This document shows positions 1 to 10,074 of a DNA stretch of 64,000 bases, piece by piece (the first letter of the stretch is position 1; every line of letters begins with the position of its first letter). Location of the stretch: positions 65,236 to 129,235 of the forward strand of contig NZ_JACKTY010000029.1 in NCBI RefSeq assembly GCF_025822605.1, written 5' to 3'. Source of the DNA: Mycolicibacterium komossense (GTDB lineage: Bacteria; Actinomycetota; Actinomycetes; Mycobacteriales; Mycobacteriaceae). The notes beneath the pieces were generated by a model that did no database searches, was not told where the DNA came from, and worked only from the letters and a program-made list of their open reading frames with translations. A program made the position numbers and the translations under genes.

Positions 1-2091
1 CTCCGCGGGCGGCAGTTGGTCATAGGCATCCAGCGCAGCCTGCCACCAGAGCGCGGCGATATCGGAGCTCCACTGTTCGGTCGCGTGCTCGGCGGCCAAC
101 CGGCATGCAGCCACCACCACCGCCGGGTCCACCAACGGCAGCGCGGCGATCAGATGCTGGGCTCGCCGGCTCACCGCATCATGAGAGTTGTTGCCGGCCA
201 AAACCTCCGCGACCTTGGCGTGCAGTCGCTGACGGCGCAACGCGGGCAGCGAGGACAGCAGATGCTCACGCAGCAACCCGTGAGCGAACTCGTAGCCCGC
301 GCCGTCGTGGGCCGAGACAAGGATTCGCGCATCGGCGGCCTCGTCAAGGTAGTCGGCGAGTGTCTCCATATCGAGCCGGGTGGTCTCAGCCAACAATCCG
401 AACGCCGATCCCTCCAAAGTGTCGCCGACCACGGCGGCGGCGCGCAGCACCTGCAGGACCGCTGCATCGAGACCGGCGAGCCGGCGGTCGAGCACCGATT
501 TGATCGCCGACGGGATATCACCAGCACTGCGCTCCTCGCGCGGAAGTCGCGCGTACTCAGAGACGAAGAAGGGGTTTCCGCCGGTGCGGTCGGCGAGGAT
601 CGCGGCCTCGGCGTCGGTCAGTTCATCCTGCGGGTCCTCGGCGATATCGTTGGCCAGTGCCGTCACCTCGCTGCGGCTCAGCGCAGGAACATCGATGTGC
701 CGGTTGCGATCTCCGCGCGCGACCGTCCCGAGTAGCCGGGTCAGCTCGGCGCTGTGGTCACCGTCGCGCACTGTCATGATGATCGCGACGGGATGCTCAC
801 GGAGGGCGCCGGCGATATAGGCCAGGCAGCTGGCCGACGTCGGATCGGCCCACTGCGCGTCGTCGATCACGACCACCAACGGTGCTTCTGCCCGCCCAGA
901 GTCTTGCAGCAGAGTGTGAATACGTTCGTAGACAAGGAATCTCGCCGTATCAGGATCGGCATCGGCCGGAACCTCGAGCACCGCATCGGCATCCGCGCCC
1001 AGAGCGCGGATCAGCTGCCGCATCGGCCACCAGGGCGGGGTGCCGCGCTCGTCAGGGCAGCTCACCCACACCACTCGCCCCTGCGCCGCCGATACCCGGA
1101 CAGCAGCTTCTTCGGCCAGGCGAGTCTTCCCGATCCCCGGTGGGCCGGTCAGCACCAGCCAGCAGGTGGCTCCACCACCTGCGTCGACGAGAGCTTTTGA
1201 CAGCAAAGCCAATTCGCGAGCACGACCGATCATCGCACGCCGCGGCAACCCGGCAGGATGCTCCGGTGTCGCCGGGGCCGGGGCGGGCGACGACAGATCC
1301 TCGGCTCCGGTCCATGCGGGTGAGCGCGGCCACGCCGCCAGCTCCGGGGACTGCCGCAGAATGGCGGTCTGCAGATCCCGCAGTCCGGCGCCGGGTTCCA
1401 ATCCGAGCTCGGAGTCGAGGTGGGCGGCGTGCGCGGCGAAGGTCTCGAGCGCCTCCGGTCCGCGCCCGGCCCGATACAACGCCAGCATCAGTAACCAGCA
1501 AGCCCGGTCCCGCAACGGATCATCGGCGCGCAGCCGGGCCGCATCGACCAACGCCTCAGCACTACGGCCGAGCGCGAGCAGCGCGGTGACGCGGTTCTCC
1601 CGGCACTCGGTGCGCAACTCGTCGACACCGGCCGATTCCTGTCTGACCCAGTCCTCGTCGCGCAGATCCTCCAGCAGCGAGCCCCGCCACAGCGCCAGCG
1701 CGGCGTCCGTTGACGACAGCGCGTCGCGCCACTCTCCGGCGCTGATCGCCGCACGCGCAGCCACACAGTGGTCGGTGAACGTGATCAGGTCGACGTCGTC
1801 GGCCCCGTTGACGGCAAGGAAATAGCCGGGCGCCTGCCGCACGATGGGCGACGCGGCACCGGTATCGGGCCGTAAAGCCTTGCGCAGGTTAGAAATATAG
1901 GCCTGCAGGCTCGCCGTCGCGCTACCGGGCACCTCGTCACCCCAGACCGCGTCGATCAGGCGGTCAGTGGACACCACCCGCCCCTGCGCCAGCAGCAGCG
2001 CCCCCAACACGGCGCGCTGCTTGGGCGGACCGATATCCACCGTCGCGGCGCCGTGGGTGACCTGCAGCGGGCCCAGTAACCGGTAGTGCAC
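1..2091 (-). CDS. AfsR/SARP-type (BTAD) transcriptional regulator with AAA ATPase module, 3' end outside window
   Basis: The GTG start at 2091 lies 7 nt after the stop of the UPF0182 gene, and 697 codons stay open to the window edge. The N-terminus (HYRLLGPLQV...) is an OmpR-like winged-helix DNA-binding domain with the typical PPKQRAVLGALLL segment. A bacterial transcriptional activation domain rich in helical repeats follows to about residue 240. An ATPase follows with Walker A GPPGIGKT and Walker B VVVIDDAQWAD. This order (DNA binding, BTAD, AAA) is typical of large AfsR-like or EmbR-related activators, and a C-terminal TPR or LuxR domain may lie beyond the edge. The target genes cannot be read here. 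The M. tuberculosis block to the right has no equivalent that I know at this position, so the gene is probably lineage-specific. Confidence 0.85.
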   Translation of the reverse strand, partial: MHYRLLGPLQVTHGAATVDIGPPKQRAVLGALLLAQGRVVSTDRLIDAVWGDEVPGSATASLQAYISNLRKALRPDTGAASPIVRQAPGYFLAVNGADDVDLITFTDHCVAARAAISAGEWRDALSSTDAALALWRGSLLEDLRDEDWVRQESAGVDELRTECRENRVTALLALGRSAEALVDAARLRADDPLRDRACWLLMLALYRAGRGPEALETFAAHAAHLDSELGLEPGAGLRDLQTAILRQSPELAAWPRSPAWTGAEDLSSPAPAPATPEHPAGLPRRAMIGRARELALLSKALVDAGGGATCWLVLTGPPGIGKTRLAEEAAVRVSAAQGRVVWVSCPDERGTPPWWPMRQLIRALGADADAVLEVPADADPDTARFLVYERIHTLLQDSGRAEAPLVVVIDDAQWADPTSASCLAYIAGALREHPVAIIMTVRDGDHSAELTRLLGTVARGDRNRHIDVPALSRSEVTALANDIAEDPQDELTDAEAAILADRTGGNPFFVSEYARLPREERSAGDIPSAIKSVLDRRLAGLDAAVLQVLRAAAVVGDTLEGSAFGLLAETTRLDMETLADYLDEAADARILVSAHDGAGYEFAHGLLREHLLSSLPALRRQRLHAKVAEVLAGNNSHDAVSRRAQHLIAALPLVDPAVVVAACRLAAEHATEQWSSDIAALWWQAALDAYDQLPPAE

Positions 2092-2098
2092 CGGCGAG

Positions 2099-5000
2099 CT
2101 ACTTGGCGGTGCGGTACGCGTTCATGGCGTCATCGAGACGCTGCAACGCCTCGCCGTACTGCGCGAAGTTACCGCTCTGCTGCGCCGCCTGCATGCCGTC
2201 CAGCGCCGACTGAACCTCTTGCAGTGCGGTCGCTTTCGCCGTCGAGAGCTGCACGTTGCCACCAGGTGGCGGCGGTACCACGGCCATCGGTGGCGACGGC
2301 ACCTCCGGCGAATTCGCGGCCGGCGGTGGCGTCCCCGGCGTGGCAGCCGGCACCTGTGCGGCCGGCGGCGCACCGGGCACCGGTGCCGGACCCGTCGCTG
2401 CCGCCCCGGCGCCGGCACCGAAGATGCCGTCGAGGGCGTCACGCACCGTCGGGCCGTAGCCGATCTTGTCGCCGTAGAGCATGGCCACCCGGATCAGGCG
2501 GGGATATGACGACGCAGCGTCACTGGCACCCGGTGATGCGTAGACCGGTGCCACGTACAGCAGCCCGCCCTGGCCCACCGGCAGGGTGAGCAGATTGCCC
2601 CACCGGATGCGGTTCTGGTTGTCGCGACCGATCACACCGAGATCCTGGCTGACCGCGGTGTCGGTACTGATCGCGTTGAACGCCAACTTGGGCCCGTTGA
2701 CCTGTGTGGGGATGGTCAACACCGTGATCTTGCCGTAGGTGGCAGGGTCCGAGCTGGCACTGATGTAGGCCGCCAGGAAGTCCCGCCGGAACCGGTTCAT
2801 CGCGCTGGTCAGCTGGAAGGACGCCGAATTGTCATTCTGCGCAATGTCCTTGGCGACGATGTAGTACGGCGGTTGGTAGCTCGATGCGGTGGGGTTCGGA
2901 TCAAGGGGCACGTCCCAGAAATCCGAGGTCGAGAAGAACGTCACCGGATCGTCGACGTGGTACTTGGCCAGCAACTGCCGCTGAACCTTGAACAGGTCCT
3001 CGGGGTAGCGCAGGTGCTCGGCGAGGTCCGGGCTGATATCGGACTTGGGCTTGACCGTTCCGGGGAACACCTTCATCCACGCCTGCAGCACCGGATCGGT
3101 CTCGTCCTGCGCATACAGCGTGACCGTGCCGTCGTAGGCGTCGACAGTGGCCTTCACCGAGTTGCGGATATAGGACACCTGCTTGTCCGGCAGCAGCCGG
3201 TTCGCTGCGATCTCGTTGGAGTCTGCGGTCGCGCTCGACAGCGACGTCAGCTCCGAATACGGGTAGTTGTCCAGCGTCGTGTAGCCATCGACGATCCAGA
3301 CCATCTTCTTGTTGACGATCGCCGGGTACACCCCATTGTCGGTGTCCAGCCACGGCGCCACCGCTTTGACCCGCTCGGCGGGATCGCGGTTGAACAGGAT
3401 CTTGCTGTTGGGCCCGATCACGTTCGAGAACAGGAAGTTGCGCTCGGCGAACTTTGCAGCGAACACGCTGCGCGCCAACCAGTTTCCGACCGGCACACCG
3501 CCGGATCCGGTGTAGGTGTAGTTCTTCGTGTCGGTGTTGGTCTCATAGTCGTACTCGCGGTCGGTGCCGTTCGCGCCGACGATCGCGTAGTCCGAGGGCG
3601 CCGAGGCGATGATGGGGCCGTAGTAGATCCGCGGCTGATCCAGTGGCGCCGGTCCGGGCGAAACCACGGTGCCATTGGCGCCGACCACGCTGGCGAGGAA
3701 CTCCGGGTAGCCACCGTTCTGGTTGGGATCGTTGGCGATACCGCGGACGGTGTTGGCCGGCGAAGCGATGAACCCGTTGCCATGGGTGTACACGGTGTGG
3801 CGGTTGATCCAGTCGCGCTGGTTGTCGATCAACCGGTCCGGGTTCAGTTCACGTGCGGCGACCACGAAATCACGCAGATTGCCGTCAGCGCTGGTGTAGC
3901 GATCGATGGACAGCTGATCGGGGAAGCTGTAGAAGTTCTTGCCCTGCTGGAACTGGGTGAAAGCCGGACCGACGATCGTCGGGTCGAGCAGCCGGATGTT
4001 GGAGATCGTGGAGCGGTCCGACGCCACCTGCTGGGCATCGGTGGGCGCATTGCCGCTGTAGTCGCGGTAGGTCACCGACTTGTCGGTCAGCCCGTAGGCC
4101 TGTCTGGTGGCCACGATACTTCGGCTGATGTATTCGCTTTCCTTCTGCGCCGCATTGGGTTTGACGCTGATCTGCTCGACCACCAGCGGCCAGCCGGCGC
4201 CGACGATCACCGAGCTCAGCAGCAGCAACACCAGACCGATGGCCGGAATCCGCAGGTCCCGCAGTACCAGCGCCGAGAACACCGCCGCGGCGCAGATCAG
4301 TGCGATCGCCAGCAGGATCAGTTTGGCGGGCAGGACGGCATTGATATCGGTATAGCCGGCGCCGGTGAACGGCTTACCGCCACGGGTGTGGCTGAGCAAC
4401 TCGAAGCGGTCCAGCCAGTAGGCCACCGCCTTGAGCAACACCAGGACCCCGACCAGGGTGACCAGCTGGATACGGGCCGCGCGACTGAGCGCACCGCTGC
4501 GGCCGGCCAACCGGATGCCACCGAAGATGTAGTGCCCGATCAGGTTCGCGATCAGCGCCAGGAAGACCGCCACGAACACGTACGACAGCAGCACGCGGTA
4601 GAACGGCAGATCGAAGGCGTAGAACCCCAGGTCCTTACCGAACTGTGGGTCGGTGATACCGAAATTACCGCCGTGCAGGAACAGCTGGACCTGCACCCAG
4701 TACGTCTGCCCGATGACCCCGGCGAAGATGCCGATCGCCACCGGGATGCCGATGCCCACCAGCCGCAACCGGCCGATCACAGCGGTGCGGTACCGCGCGA
4801 CGGGATCGTTGGGCCCGCTGGAGGGCACGAACACCGGCCGGGCGCGGTAGGCCAGCGCCATACCGGCGAACACGATCGCCCCCACCAGGATCCCGGTCAC
4901 GAAGAACAGGCTGAGCTGGGTGAGCAGTTTGGTGGTGAACACCGAGCGATAGCCGAGCTCGCCGAACCACAGCCAGTCGACATAGGTGTCCACAAACCTC

Positions 5001-5101
5001 GGACCCACCAGCAGCAGTAGCACGACGACAAGAGCGATCGCGATCAAAATCCGGCTACGCCTGGTCAGCTTCGGCATCCTCGCGGCGGGCCGCATCCCCA
5101 C
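2099..5101 (-). CDS. UPF0182 family membrane protein (Rv3193c orthologue)
   Basis: This 1000-residue protein is very close to Rv3193c along its whole length. The first 300 residues hold about seven hydrophobic segments. A large extracytoplasmic domain follows, carrying conserved stretches such as [15 protein letters not shown] and [20 protein letters not shown]. The last 120 residues are a Pro/Ala-rich linker and a short helical tail. The GTG at 5101 gives the N-terminus [15 protein letters not shown]; an ATG at 5077 is an alternative. The family is conserved in actinobacteria and its biochemical role is unknown. The BTAD regulator starts just downstream on the same strand and may be co-transcribed. 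Confidence 0.93.
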   Translation of the reverse strand: MGMRPAARMPKLTRRSRILIAIALVVVLLLLVGPRFVDTYVDWLWFGELGYRSVFTTKLLTQLSLFFVTGILVGAIVFAGMALAYRARPVFVPSSGPNDPVARYRTAVIGRLRLVGIGIPVAIGIFAGVIGQTYWVQVQLFLHGGNFGITDPQFGKDLGFYAFDLPFYRVLLSYVFVAVFLALIANLIGHYIFGGIRLAGRSGALSRAARIQLVTLVGVLVLLKAVAYWLDRFELLSHTRGGKPFTGAGYTDINAVLPAKLILLAIALICAAAVFSALVLRDLRIPAIGLVLLLLSSVIVGAGWPLVVEQISVKPNAAQKESEYISRSIVATRQAYGLTDKSVTYRDYSGNAPTDAQQVASDRSTISNIRLLDPTIVGPAFTQFQQGKNFYSFPDQLSIDRYTSADGNLRDFVVAARELNPDRLIDNQRDWINRHTVYTHGNGFIASPANTVRGIANDPNQNGGYPEFLASVVGANGTVVSPGPAPLDQPRIYYGPIIASAPSDYAIVGANGTDREYDYETNTDTKNYTYTGSGGVPVGNWLARSVFAAKFAERNFLFSNVIGPNSKILFNRDPAERVKAVAPWLDTDNGVYPAIVNKKMVWIVDGYTTLDNYPYSELTSLSSATADSNEIAANRLLPDKQVSYIRNSVKATVDAYDGTVTLYAQDETDPVLQAWMKVFPGTVKPKSDISPDLAEHLRYPEDLFKVQRQLLAKYHVDDPVTFFSTSDFWDVPLDPNPTASSYQPPYYIVAKDIAQNDNSASFQLTSAMNRFRRDFLAAYISASSDPATYGKITVLTIPTQVNGPKLAFNAISTDTAVSQDLGVIGRDNQNRIRWGNLLTLPVGQGGLLYVAPVYASPGASDAASSYPRLIRVAMLYGDKIGYGPTVRDALDGIFGAGAGAAATGPAPVPGAPPAAQVPAATPGTPPPAANSPEVPSPPMAVVPPPPGGNVQLSTAKATALQEVQSALDGMQAAQQSGNFAQYGEALQRLDDAMNAYRTAK

Positions 5102-5199
5102 GTTTTAACTCCTGATCGTGTTGGTGCTGCCGCCGGCAGACACTGGCTGTATCGGCCTAACTCTACGCAAACAAAATCCAGCGAACGCGGAGCCAGTGA

Positions 5200-6222
5200 T
5201 CAGCAACGCGGTGGTTCGCCACCGGCTGAAACGGCGTGGAGGGCATCGATGGCCCCGGTGAGGGTGCCGACTTTGACCAGTTCGAGGCCGTCGATGCTGC
5301 CCGACTTGGCCTCGTCGCAGTTATCGGAGGGCACCAGGAACACCGTGGCGCCGGCGTCGTGCGCGGCCTCCATCTTGTGGGTGATCCCGCCGATCGGGCC
5401 CACCTCCCCATCATTGGAGATGGTGCCGGTACCGGCGATGAACTTCGCGTCGTTGAGATCGCCCGTGGTGAGCTTGTCCACCACGGCCAGGCTGAACATC
5501 AGGCCCGCAGACGGGCCGCCGATATTGGCCAGGTTGAAGTCGATCTTGAATGGCGCCCACGGCGCGTCGAGCACCGATACGCCCAGGTAGCCGTAGTCAC
5601 GGTCAGGGTTGGAGCCGAGCGTGATCGTCGCGACGCCGGCCGGGGCGTTCTTGCGGCGGTAGTCGAGGACGATGTCCTCGCCGGCCTTGGTCTTCTTCAG
5701 CAGCGCGGTGAACTCGTCGAGGTTCGATACCGGCGTCCCGTTGACCGCGTCGATCGCATCGCCGGTCTGCAGTATGCCTTTGGACGGCCCGGAATCGGCG
5801 ACGTTCTCCACGGTCACCGCCTTGGCGTACTTCAGGTAGTTCAACGCGGCGTACTCGGCGCTGCTCTCGGACTGTTTGAAATCGGCGTCGTTGGCCTTGT
5901 CCACCTCGTCGCGCGATTTGTCCGGCGGGTACACCAGATCGCGGGGAATCAGTTGCTCACTGCCGGACATCCACAACGTCAGCGCCTGCCCGAGAGTCAG
6001 CTCGTCGCGCTGCGACACCGTCGTCATGTTCAGGTTGCCCGACGTCGGCTTGGTCTCGGTACCCTCAATGTCTACGACGGGCTTACCGTCGAAATCACCA
6101 AGGGTGTTGAACGTCGGCCCCGGCCCCAACGAAACGAAGGGCACCGTCACCACGGCAAGCAGTACGCCGAAGGCGACAATCGGCACGAGCGCCACCATCA
6201 GCGTCAGAATCCGCCTGTTCAC
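5200..6222 (-). CDS. Secreted/membrane PDZ and Lon-protease-like domain protein (Rv3194c orthologue)
   Basis: The protein has 340 residues from a GTG at 6222, the length I recall for Rv3194c. An upstream extension is open but lacks family similarity. One N-terminal hydrophobic segment (ILTLMVALVPIVAFGVLLAV) anchors it. A PDZ domain lies around residues 130-220 (GILQTGDAIDAVNGTPV). The C-terminal part has the Lon-type catalytic region, with GGPSAGLMFSLAVVD holding the candidate serine and THKMEAAHDAG holding the lysine. This architecture (PDZ plus S16 peptidase) suggests an extracytoplasmic protease. Substrates are unknown. It is divergent from the zincin-like gene, with a shared 118-bp intergenic region. 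Confidence 0.92.
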   Translation of the reverse strand: MNRRILTLMVALVPIVAFGVLLAVVTVPFVSLGPGPTFNTLGDFDGKPVVDIEGTETKPTSGNLNMTTVSQRDELTLGQALTLWMSGSEQLIPRDLVYPPDKSRDEVDKANDADFKQSESSAEYAALNYLKYAKAVTVENVADSGPSKGILQTGDAIDAVNGTPVSNLDEFTALLKKTKAGEDIVLDYRRKNAPAGVATITLGSNPDRDYGYLGVSVLDAPWAPFKIDFNLANIGGPSAGLMFSLAVVDKLTTGDLNDAKFIAGTGTISNDGEVGPIGGITHKMEAAHDAGATVFLVPSDNCDEAKSGSIDGLELVKVGTLTGAIDALHAVSAGGEPPRC

Positions 6223-6340
6223 GCCGCCAAGACTAGGGCAAGGCCGACGGCGGCCCGATGAGCATCGGTTCGCCCGAGCTTCTCTGAGAGCGTGACCGGG
6301 CGCCGCGCACCGCCTGCGCGTGGTGAGTACCGTTGAGGTC

Positions 6341-7747
6341 ATGGCTGACCTGCCCTTTGGCTTCTCGTCCGGCGGAGACCCCGACCCCGACAAGCGCAAG
6401 AAGGACGAATCCGATTCCGGATCGAGTTCGGGTTCCGGCCCGTCCGGGCCCTCTGACCCGTTCGGCTTCGGCGCCGGCGGCAGCAACTTCGACATGGGCG
6501 ACCTGGGCCAGATCTTCACCAAGCTGGGTCAGATGTTCAGCGGTGCCGGCGGCGCGATGGGCGGGGGCACCCAGTCGGGACCGGTGAACTACGACCTCGC
6601 CCGCCAATTGGCGTCGAGCTCGATCGGCTTCGTCGCGCCCATTCCCGCCAGCACCGTCTCGGCGATCTCCGACGCGGTACACCTGGCCGAAACCTGGCTC
6701 GATGGGGCGACCGCCCTGCCGGCGGGCACCACCAAAGCCGTCGCCTGGACTCCCAACGACTGGCTCGACAACACCCTGGATACCTGGAAGCGGCTATGCG
6801 ATCCGGTGGCCGAACAGATCTCCACGGTCTGGGCGTCCGCGCTGCCCGAAGAAGCCAAGAGCATGGCCGGTCCACTGCTGTCGATGATCACGCAGATGGG
6901 CGGGATGGCGTTCGGCTCGCAGCTCGGTCAGGCGCTGGGCACACTGTCCAAAGAGGTGCTGACGTCCACCGACATCGGACTTCCGTTGGGCCCCAAGGGC
7001 GTTGCCGCGCTGATGCCCGACGCCGTCGAAGAACTGTCGAAGGGTCTCGAGCTGCCCCGCGCCGAGATCCTGACGTTCCTGGCCGCTCGTGAAGCCGCGC
7101 ACCATCGGTTGTTCAGCCACGTCCCGTGGTTGGTCAGCCAGCTGCTGAACACCGTCGAGACATACGCCAAGGGCATGCAGATCGACATGAGCGGCATCGA
7201 AGGCTTGGCCCAGGGCTTCAATCCGGCTGCGATGGCCGATCCGGCCGCAATGGAGCAGCTGCTCAGCCAGGGCATGTTCGAGCCCAAGGCCACCCCCGAG
7301 CAGACCGCCGCGCTGGAACGGCTCGAAACACTGCTGGCCCTTATCGAGGGCTGGGTGCAGACAGTGGTCACCTCGGCCCTGGGCGAACGGATCCCCGGTG
7401 CCGGCGCGCTCAGTGAGACGCTGCGCCGCCGACGCGCTACGGGTGGACCTGCCGAGCAGACCTTCGCCACCCTCGTCGGCCTCGAACTGCGGCCCCGCAA
7501 ACTACGTGAAGCCGCCGCCCTGTGGGAGCGCCTGACCGATGCTGCGGGCATCGATGTCCGCGACGGCGTCTGGCAGCACCCCGATCTGCTGCCCGATACC
7601 ACCGACCTCGACGAACCGGCCGGGTTCATCGACCGCATTATCGGCGGTGACACCAGCGGCATCGAAGAGGCACTGGCCGAGTTCGAAAAGGACTTCACGA
7701 CACCGGACACCCCGGAAAAGCCGCAAGACCCACCTGTGGATAGCTGA
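6341..7747 (+). CDS. Zincin-like protein, DUF2342/Zincin_2 family (Rv3195 orthologue)
   Basis: The protein has 468 residues from the ATG at 6341; an in-frame GTG at 6320 would add seven. The N-terminus is a low-complexity Ser/Gly/Asp-rich and FGFG-containing tail of about 70 residues. The folded part includes ILTFLAAREAAHHRLF near residue 250, which replaces a classic HExxH with an E-x2-HH arrangement typical of this actinobacterial family. The family is annotated as putative zinc metallopeptidase, but activity is not established as far as I know. The gene heads a rightward run with the E1-like and ABC1 kinase genes, an order also seen in M. tuberculosis, which suggests a shared process. Confidence 0.88.
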   Translation: MADLPFGFSSGGDPDPDKRKKDESDSGSSSGSGPSGPSDPFGFGAGGSNFDMGDLGQIFTKLGQMFSGAGGAMGGGTQSGPVNYDLARQLASSSIGFVAPIPASTVSAISDAVHLAETWLDGATALPAGTTKAVAWTPNDWLDNTLDTWKRLCDPVAEQISTVWASALPEEAKSMAGPLLSMITQMGGMAFGSQLGQALGTLSKEVLTSTDIGLPLGPKGVAALMPDAVEELSKGLELPRAEILTFLAAREAAHHRLFSHVPWLVSQLLNTVETYAKGMQIDMSGIEGLAQGFNPAAMADPAAMEQLLSQGMFEPKATPEQTAALERLETLLALIEGWVQTVVTSALGERIPGAGALSETLRRRRATGGPAEQTFATLVGLELRPRKLREAAALWERLTDAAGIDVRDGVWQHPDLLPDTTDLDEPAGFIDRIIGGDTSGIEEALAEFEKDFTTPDTPEKPQDPPVDS

Positions 7748-7782
7748 CATCGGGCCTGTCGGCGCCGTGACACAGTCGGCGT

Positions 7783-8634
7783 ATGACAGGGCAATACAGC
7801 CTGGACCCGGCGCTGCCGGTGCTGGTTCGGCCCGACGGGGCCGTCCAAGTGGGCTGGGATCCGCGCCGGGCCGTCCTGGTGCGCCCGCCCCGGGGCCTGA
7901 CGGCTTCCGCGCTGGCCGGGGTGCTGCGGTTGATGCAGAGCACCGTCGATGCCGACGAGCTGGTCCGTGAGGCGATCAGCCGCGGACCAGTCGATACCGC
8001 TGAGTTCACGGGTCTGATCGACGCGCTGGTGAAAGCGGGCGTGGCCAGACCGGCGCCGACACACCCGGTGGGACGGACGGCGTCGATCCGGATCCACGGG
8101 CGTGGGCCACTATCGGATTTGCTGGTCGATGCGCTGCGCTGCTCCGGCGCGCGGATCAAGCACAGCAGCCAGCCGCACGCCGTCGTGCGACCCGAGGCCA
8201 CCGATCTGGTGGTGCTGTCGGACTATCTGGTCGCCGAACCCCGGATGGTGCGCGACCTGCACGACGCTGGTATCCCCCACCTGCTGGTCCGAGTGCGCGA
8301 CGGCGTCGGCCTGGTCGGGCCGCTCGTGGTTCCCGGGGTTACCAGCTGCCTGGGATGCGCTGACCTGCACCGCAGCGACCGGGACGCCGCGTGGCCGGCG
8401 GTCGCAGCCCAGCTGCGCGACACCGTCGGCACCGCCGACCGGGCCACCATGCTGGCCACCGCCGCGTTGGCTCTCAACCAGGTCGACACCGTGATCAGTG
8501 CCATCCGCGGGCCGGCCGGTAACCCTGGCGACCGGCCCGCACCGTCGACGCTGTCAGCCACTCTCGAATTCGACGTCTCGACGGGCTCGATCGGGACCCG
8601 GCGCTGGCCACGGCACCCGCGGTGCCGATGCTGA
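7783..8634 (+). CDS. E1-like / TOMM cyclodehydratase-type protein (Rv3196 orthologue)
   Basis: This 283-residue protein has the layout of the ThiF/E1-related 'ocin' cyclodehydratase partner proteins. The N-terminal winged-helix-like part (residues 1-90) resembles a leader-peptide recognition module. A degenerate Rossmann half follows (GRGPLSDLLVDALRCSGA near 107-123, DLVVLSDYLVAEP near 141-153). The last half holds four candidate zinc ligands: C189-x2-C192 and the C-terminal C281-x-C283. It lacks an obvious adenylation motif, so it more likely binds a partner or peptide than activates a substrate. No YcaO gene or ribosomal peptide precursor is visible nearby. The gap to the zincin-like gene is 35 nt. 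Confidence 0.78.
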   Translation: MTGQYSLDPALPVLVRPDGAVQVGWDPRRAVLVRPPRGLTASALAGVLRLMQSTVDADELVREAISRGPVDTAEFTGLIDALVKAGVARPAPTHPVGRTASIRIHGRGPLSDLLVDALRCSGARIKHSSQPHAVVRPEATDLVVLSDYLVAEPRMVRDLHDAGIPHLLVRVRDGVGLVGPLVVPGVTSCLGCADLHRSDRDAAWPAVAAQLRDTVGTADRATMLATAALALNQVDTVISAIRGPAGNPGDRPAPSTLSATLEFDVSTGSIGTRRWPRHPRCRC

Positions 8635-8689
8635 CCGCCGGTGTTGCCAGCTCCCGATGAGGGCCCGGCCGCGCGTCGTGGATGATGGT

Positions 8690-10009
8690 GTGGTGGCAGA
8701 TATCAAACGCGGTGGCATGGCGCGGAACGCGAAGCTGGCGTCGTTGCCAGTGGGCTTCGCCGGTCGCGCCGCGCTGGGGTTCGGTAAGCGCCTGACCGGC
8801 AAGTCGCGCGATGAAGTGAACGCCGAAATGATGGAGAAAGCGGCCAATCAGCTTTTCTCCGTGCTCGGTGAACTCAAGGGCGGCGCGATGAAAGTCGGCC
8901 AGGCCCTGTCGGTGATGGAAGCGGCGGTCCCGGAGGAATTCGGCGAGCCCTACCGCGACGCGCTGACCAAACTCCAGAAGGATGCCCCGCCGCTGCCCGC
9001 GGCCAAGGTGCACCGCGTGCTCGACGCCCAGCTGGGCACGAAGTGGCGTGATCGGTTCACCTCGTTCGACGACATGCCGGTGGCGTCGGCAAGCATCGGC
9101 CAGGTCCATAAGGCGATCTGGTCCGACGGACGCGAAGTCGCCGTCAAGATCCAGTACCCCGGCGCCGACGAAGCGTTGCGCGCCGACCTGAAAACCATGC
9201 AGCGCATGGTCAGCATCTTCAAGCAACTCTCCCCCGGCGCCGACGTACAGGGCGTCGTCGACGAGTTGATCGAACGTACCGAGATGGAGCTGGACTACCG
9301 GCTCGAGGCCGACAACCAGCGGGCATTCGCCACGGCCTACAAGAATCACCCGCACTTCGTCGTGCCCGCGGTGGTGGCCAGTGCACCCAAGGTGGTGATC
9401 GCCGAGTGGATCGAGGGCATACCGCTGGCACAGATCATCCGCACCGGCACGCAGCAGCAGCGAGATCTGATGGGCTACAGGCTCTTTGAACTGACCGATG
9501 ATGCACCGCGACGGCTGGAGATGATGCACGGCGACGCGCATCCGGGAAACTTCATGCTGATGCCCGACGACAAGATGGGCGTGCTCGACTTCGGTGCCGT
9601 CGCTCCCCTGCCGGGTGGAATGCCAAGAGAACTCGGCTCGATACTGCGCTACGCCGTCGACAAGAACTACGACAAGCTACTGCCGACGATGGAGAAAATC
9701 GGCTTCATCCAGAAGGGGCAGCAGGTCTCTACGCGCGAAATCGACGACATGCTGCAGCAGTACGTGCAGCCGTTGGAAGTCGACGAGTTCCACTACACCC
9801 GCAAGTGGTTGCAGAGAATGACCACGCTGAACTTCGACCGCGCGGCCGGTCAGATCAAAGCGGCCAGGCAGATGGACATCCCACCGAAGCTGGCGATCCC
9901 AATGCGGGTCATCGCCTCCATCGTGGCGATCTCCTGCCAGCTCGACGCGCACGTGCCCGTACGCAGCATCGCCGAGGAACTCGTCCCCGGCTTTTCGGAC
10001 CCCGCCTGA
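8690..10009 (+). CDS. ABC1/UbiB-family atypical kinase (Rv3197 orthologue)
   Basis: Homology to Rv3197 begins at VADIKRGGMARNAKLASLPVG, so the tandem GTG codons at 8690/8693 are the best starts (about 439 residues). An ATG at 8657 is an alternative. Family motifs are complete: the KGGAMKVGQALS (KxGQ) segment, ASASIGQVHKA (A-rich loop), VAVKIQYPG (lysine), HGDAHPGNF (catalytic loop) and LDFGAV (DFG). UbiB-type proteins are ADP/ATP-binding regulators of isoprenoid lipid or quinone metabolism, and macrolide-related roles have been proposed for this mycobacterial member. It lies 55 nt after the E1-like gene and converges on whiB7. A strong hairpin follows the stop. Confidence 0.9.
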   Translation: MVADIKRGGMARNAKLASLPVGFAGRAALGFGKRLTGKSRDEVNAEMMEKAANQLFSVLGELKGGAMKVGQALSVMEAAVPEEFGEPYRDALTKLQKDAPPLPAAKVHRVLDAQLGTKWRDRFTSFDDMPVASASIGQVHKAIWSDGREVAVKIQYPGADEALRADLKTMQRMVSIFKQLSPGADVQGVVDELIERTEMELDYRLEADNQRAFATAYKNHPHFVVPAVVASAPKVVIAEWIEGIPLAQIIRTGTQQQRDLMGYRLFELTDDAPRRLEMMHGDAHPGNFMLMPDDKMGVLDFGAVAPLPGGMPRELGSILRYAVDKNYDKLLPTMEKIGFIQKGQQVSTREIDDMLQQYVQPLEVDEFHYTRKWLQRMTTLNFDRAAGQIKAARQMDIPPKLAIPMRVIASIVAISCQLDAHVPVRSIAEELVPGFSDPA

Positions 10010-10014
10010 CGTTC

Positions 10015-10050
10015 GCGACTGTGCGGCCCCTTCCGGGACCGCACAGTCGC
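10015..10050 (+). terminator. Strong hairpin after the ABC1 kinase gene
   Basis: A 12-bp perfect stem (GCGACTGTGCGG at 10015-10026 pairing with CCGCACAGTCGC at 10039-10050) has a short inner CCC/GGG extension. It begins 6 nt after the stop of the ABC1 kinase gene. There is no U-tract, which is common for mycobacterial terminators. Being symmetrical, it could also end leftward transcription from whiB7. Confidence 0.7.
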
Positions 10051-10074
10051 TCAGGCACTCAGTCGCTCAGTCGT

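Noticed and set aside
2873..5020. Long open frame (715 codons) on the plus strand, opposite the UPF0182 gene
   Set aside because: The minus-strand gene is a clear homologue of Rv3193c along its length. The plus frame encodes an Arg/His/Gln-rich sequence without domains, typical of GC-rich antisense frames.
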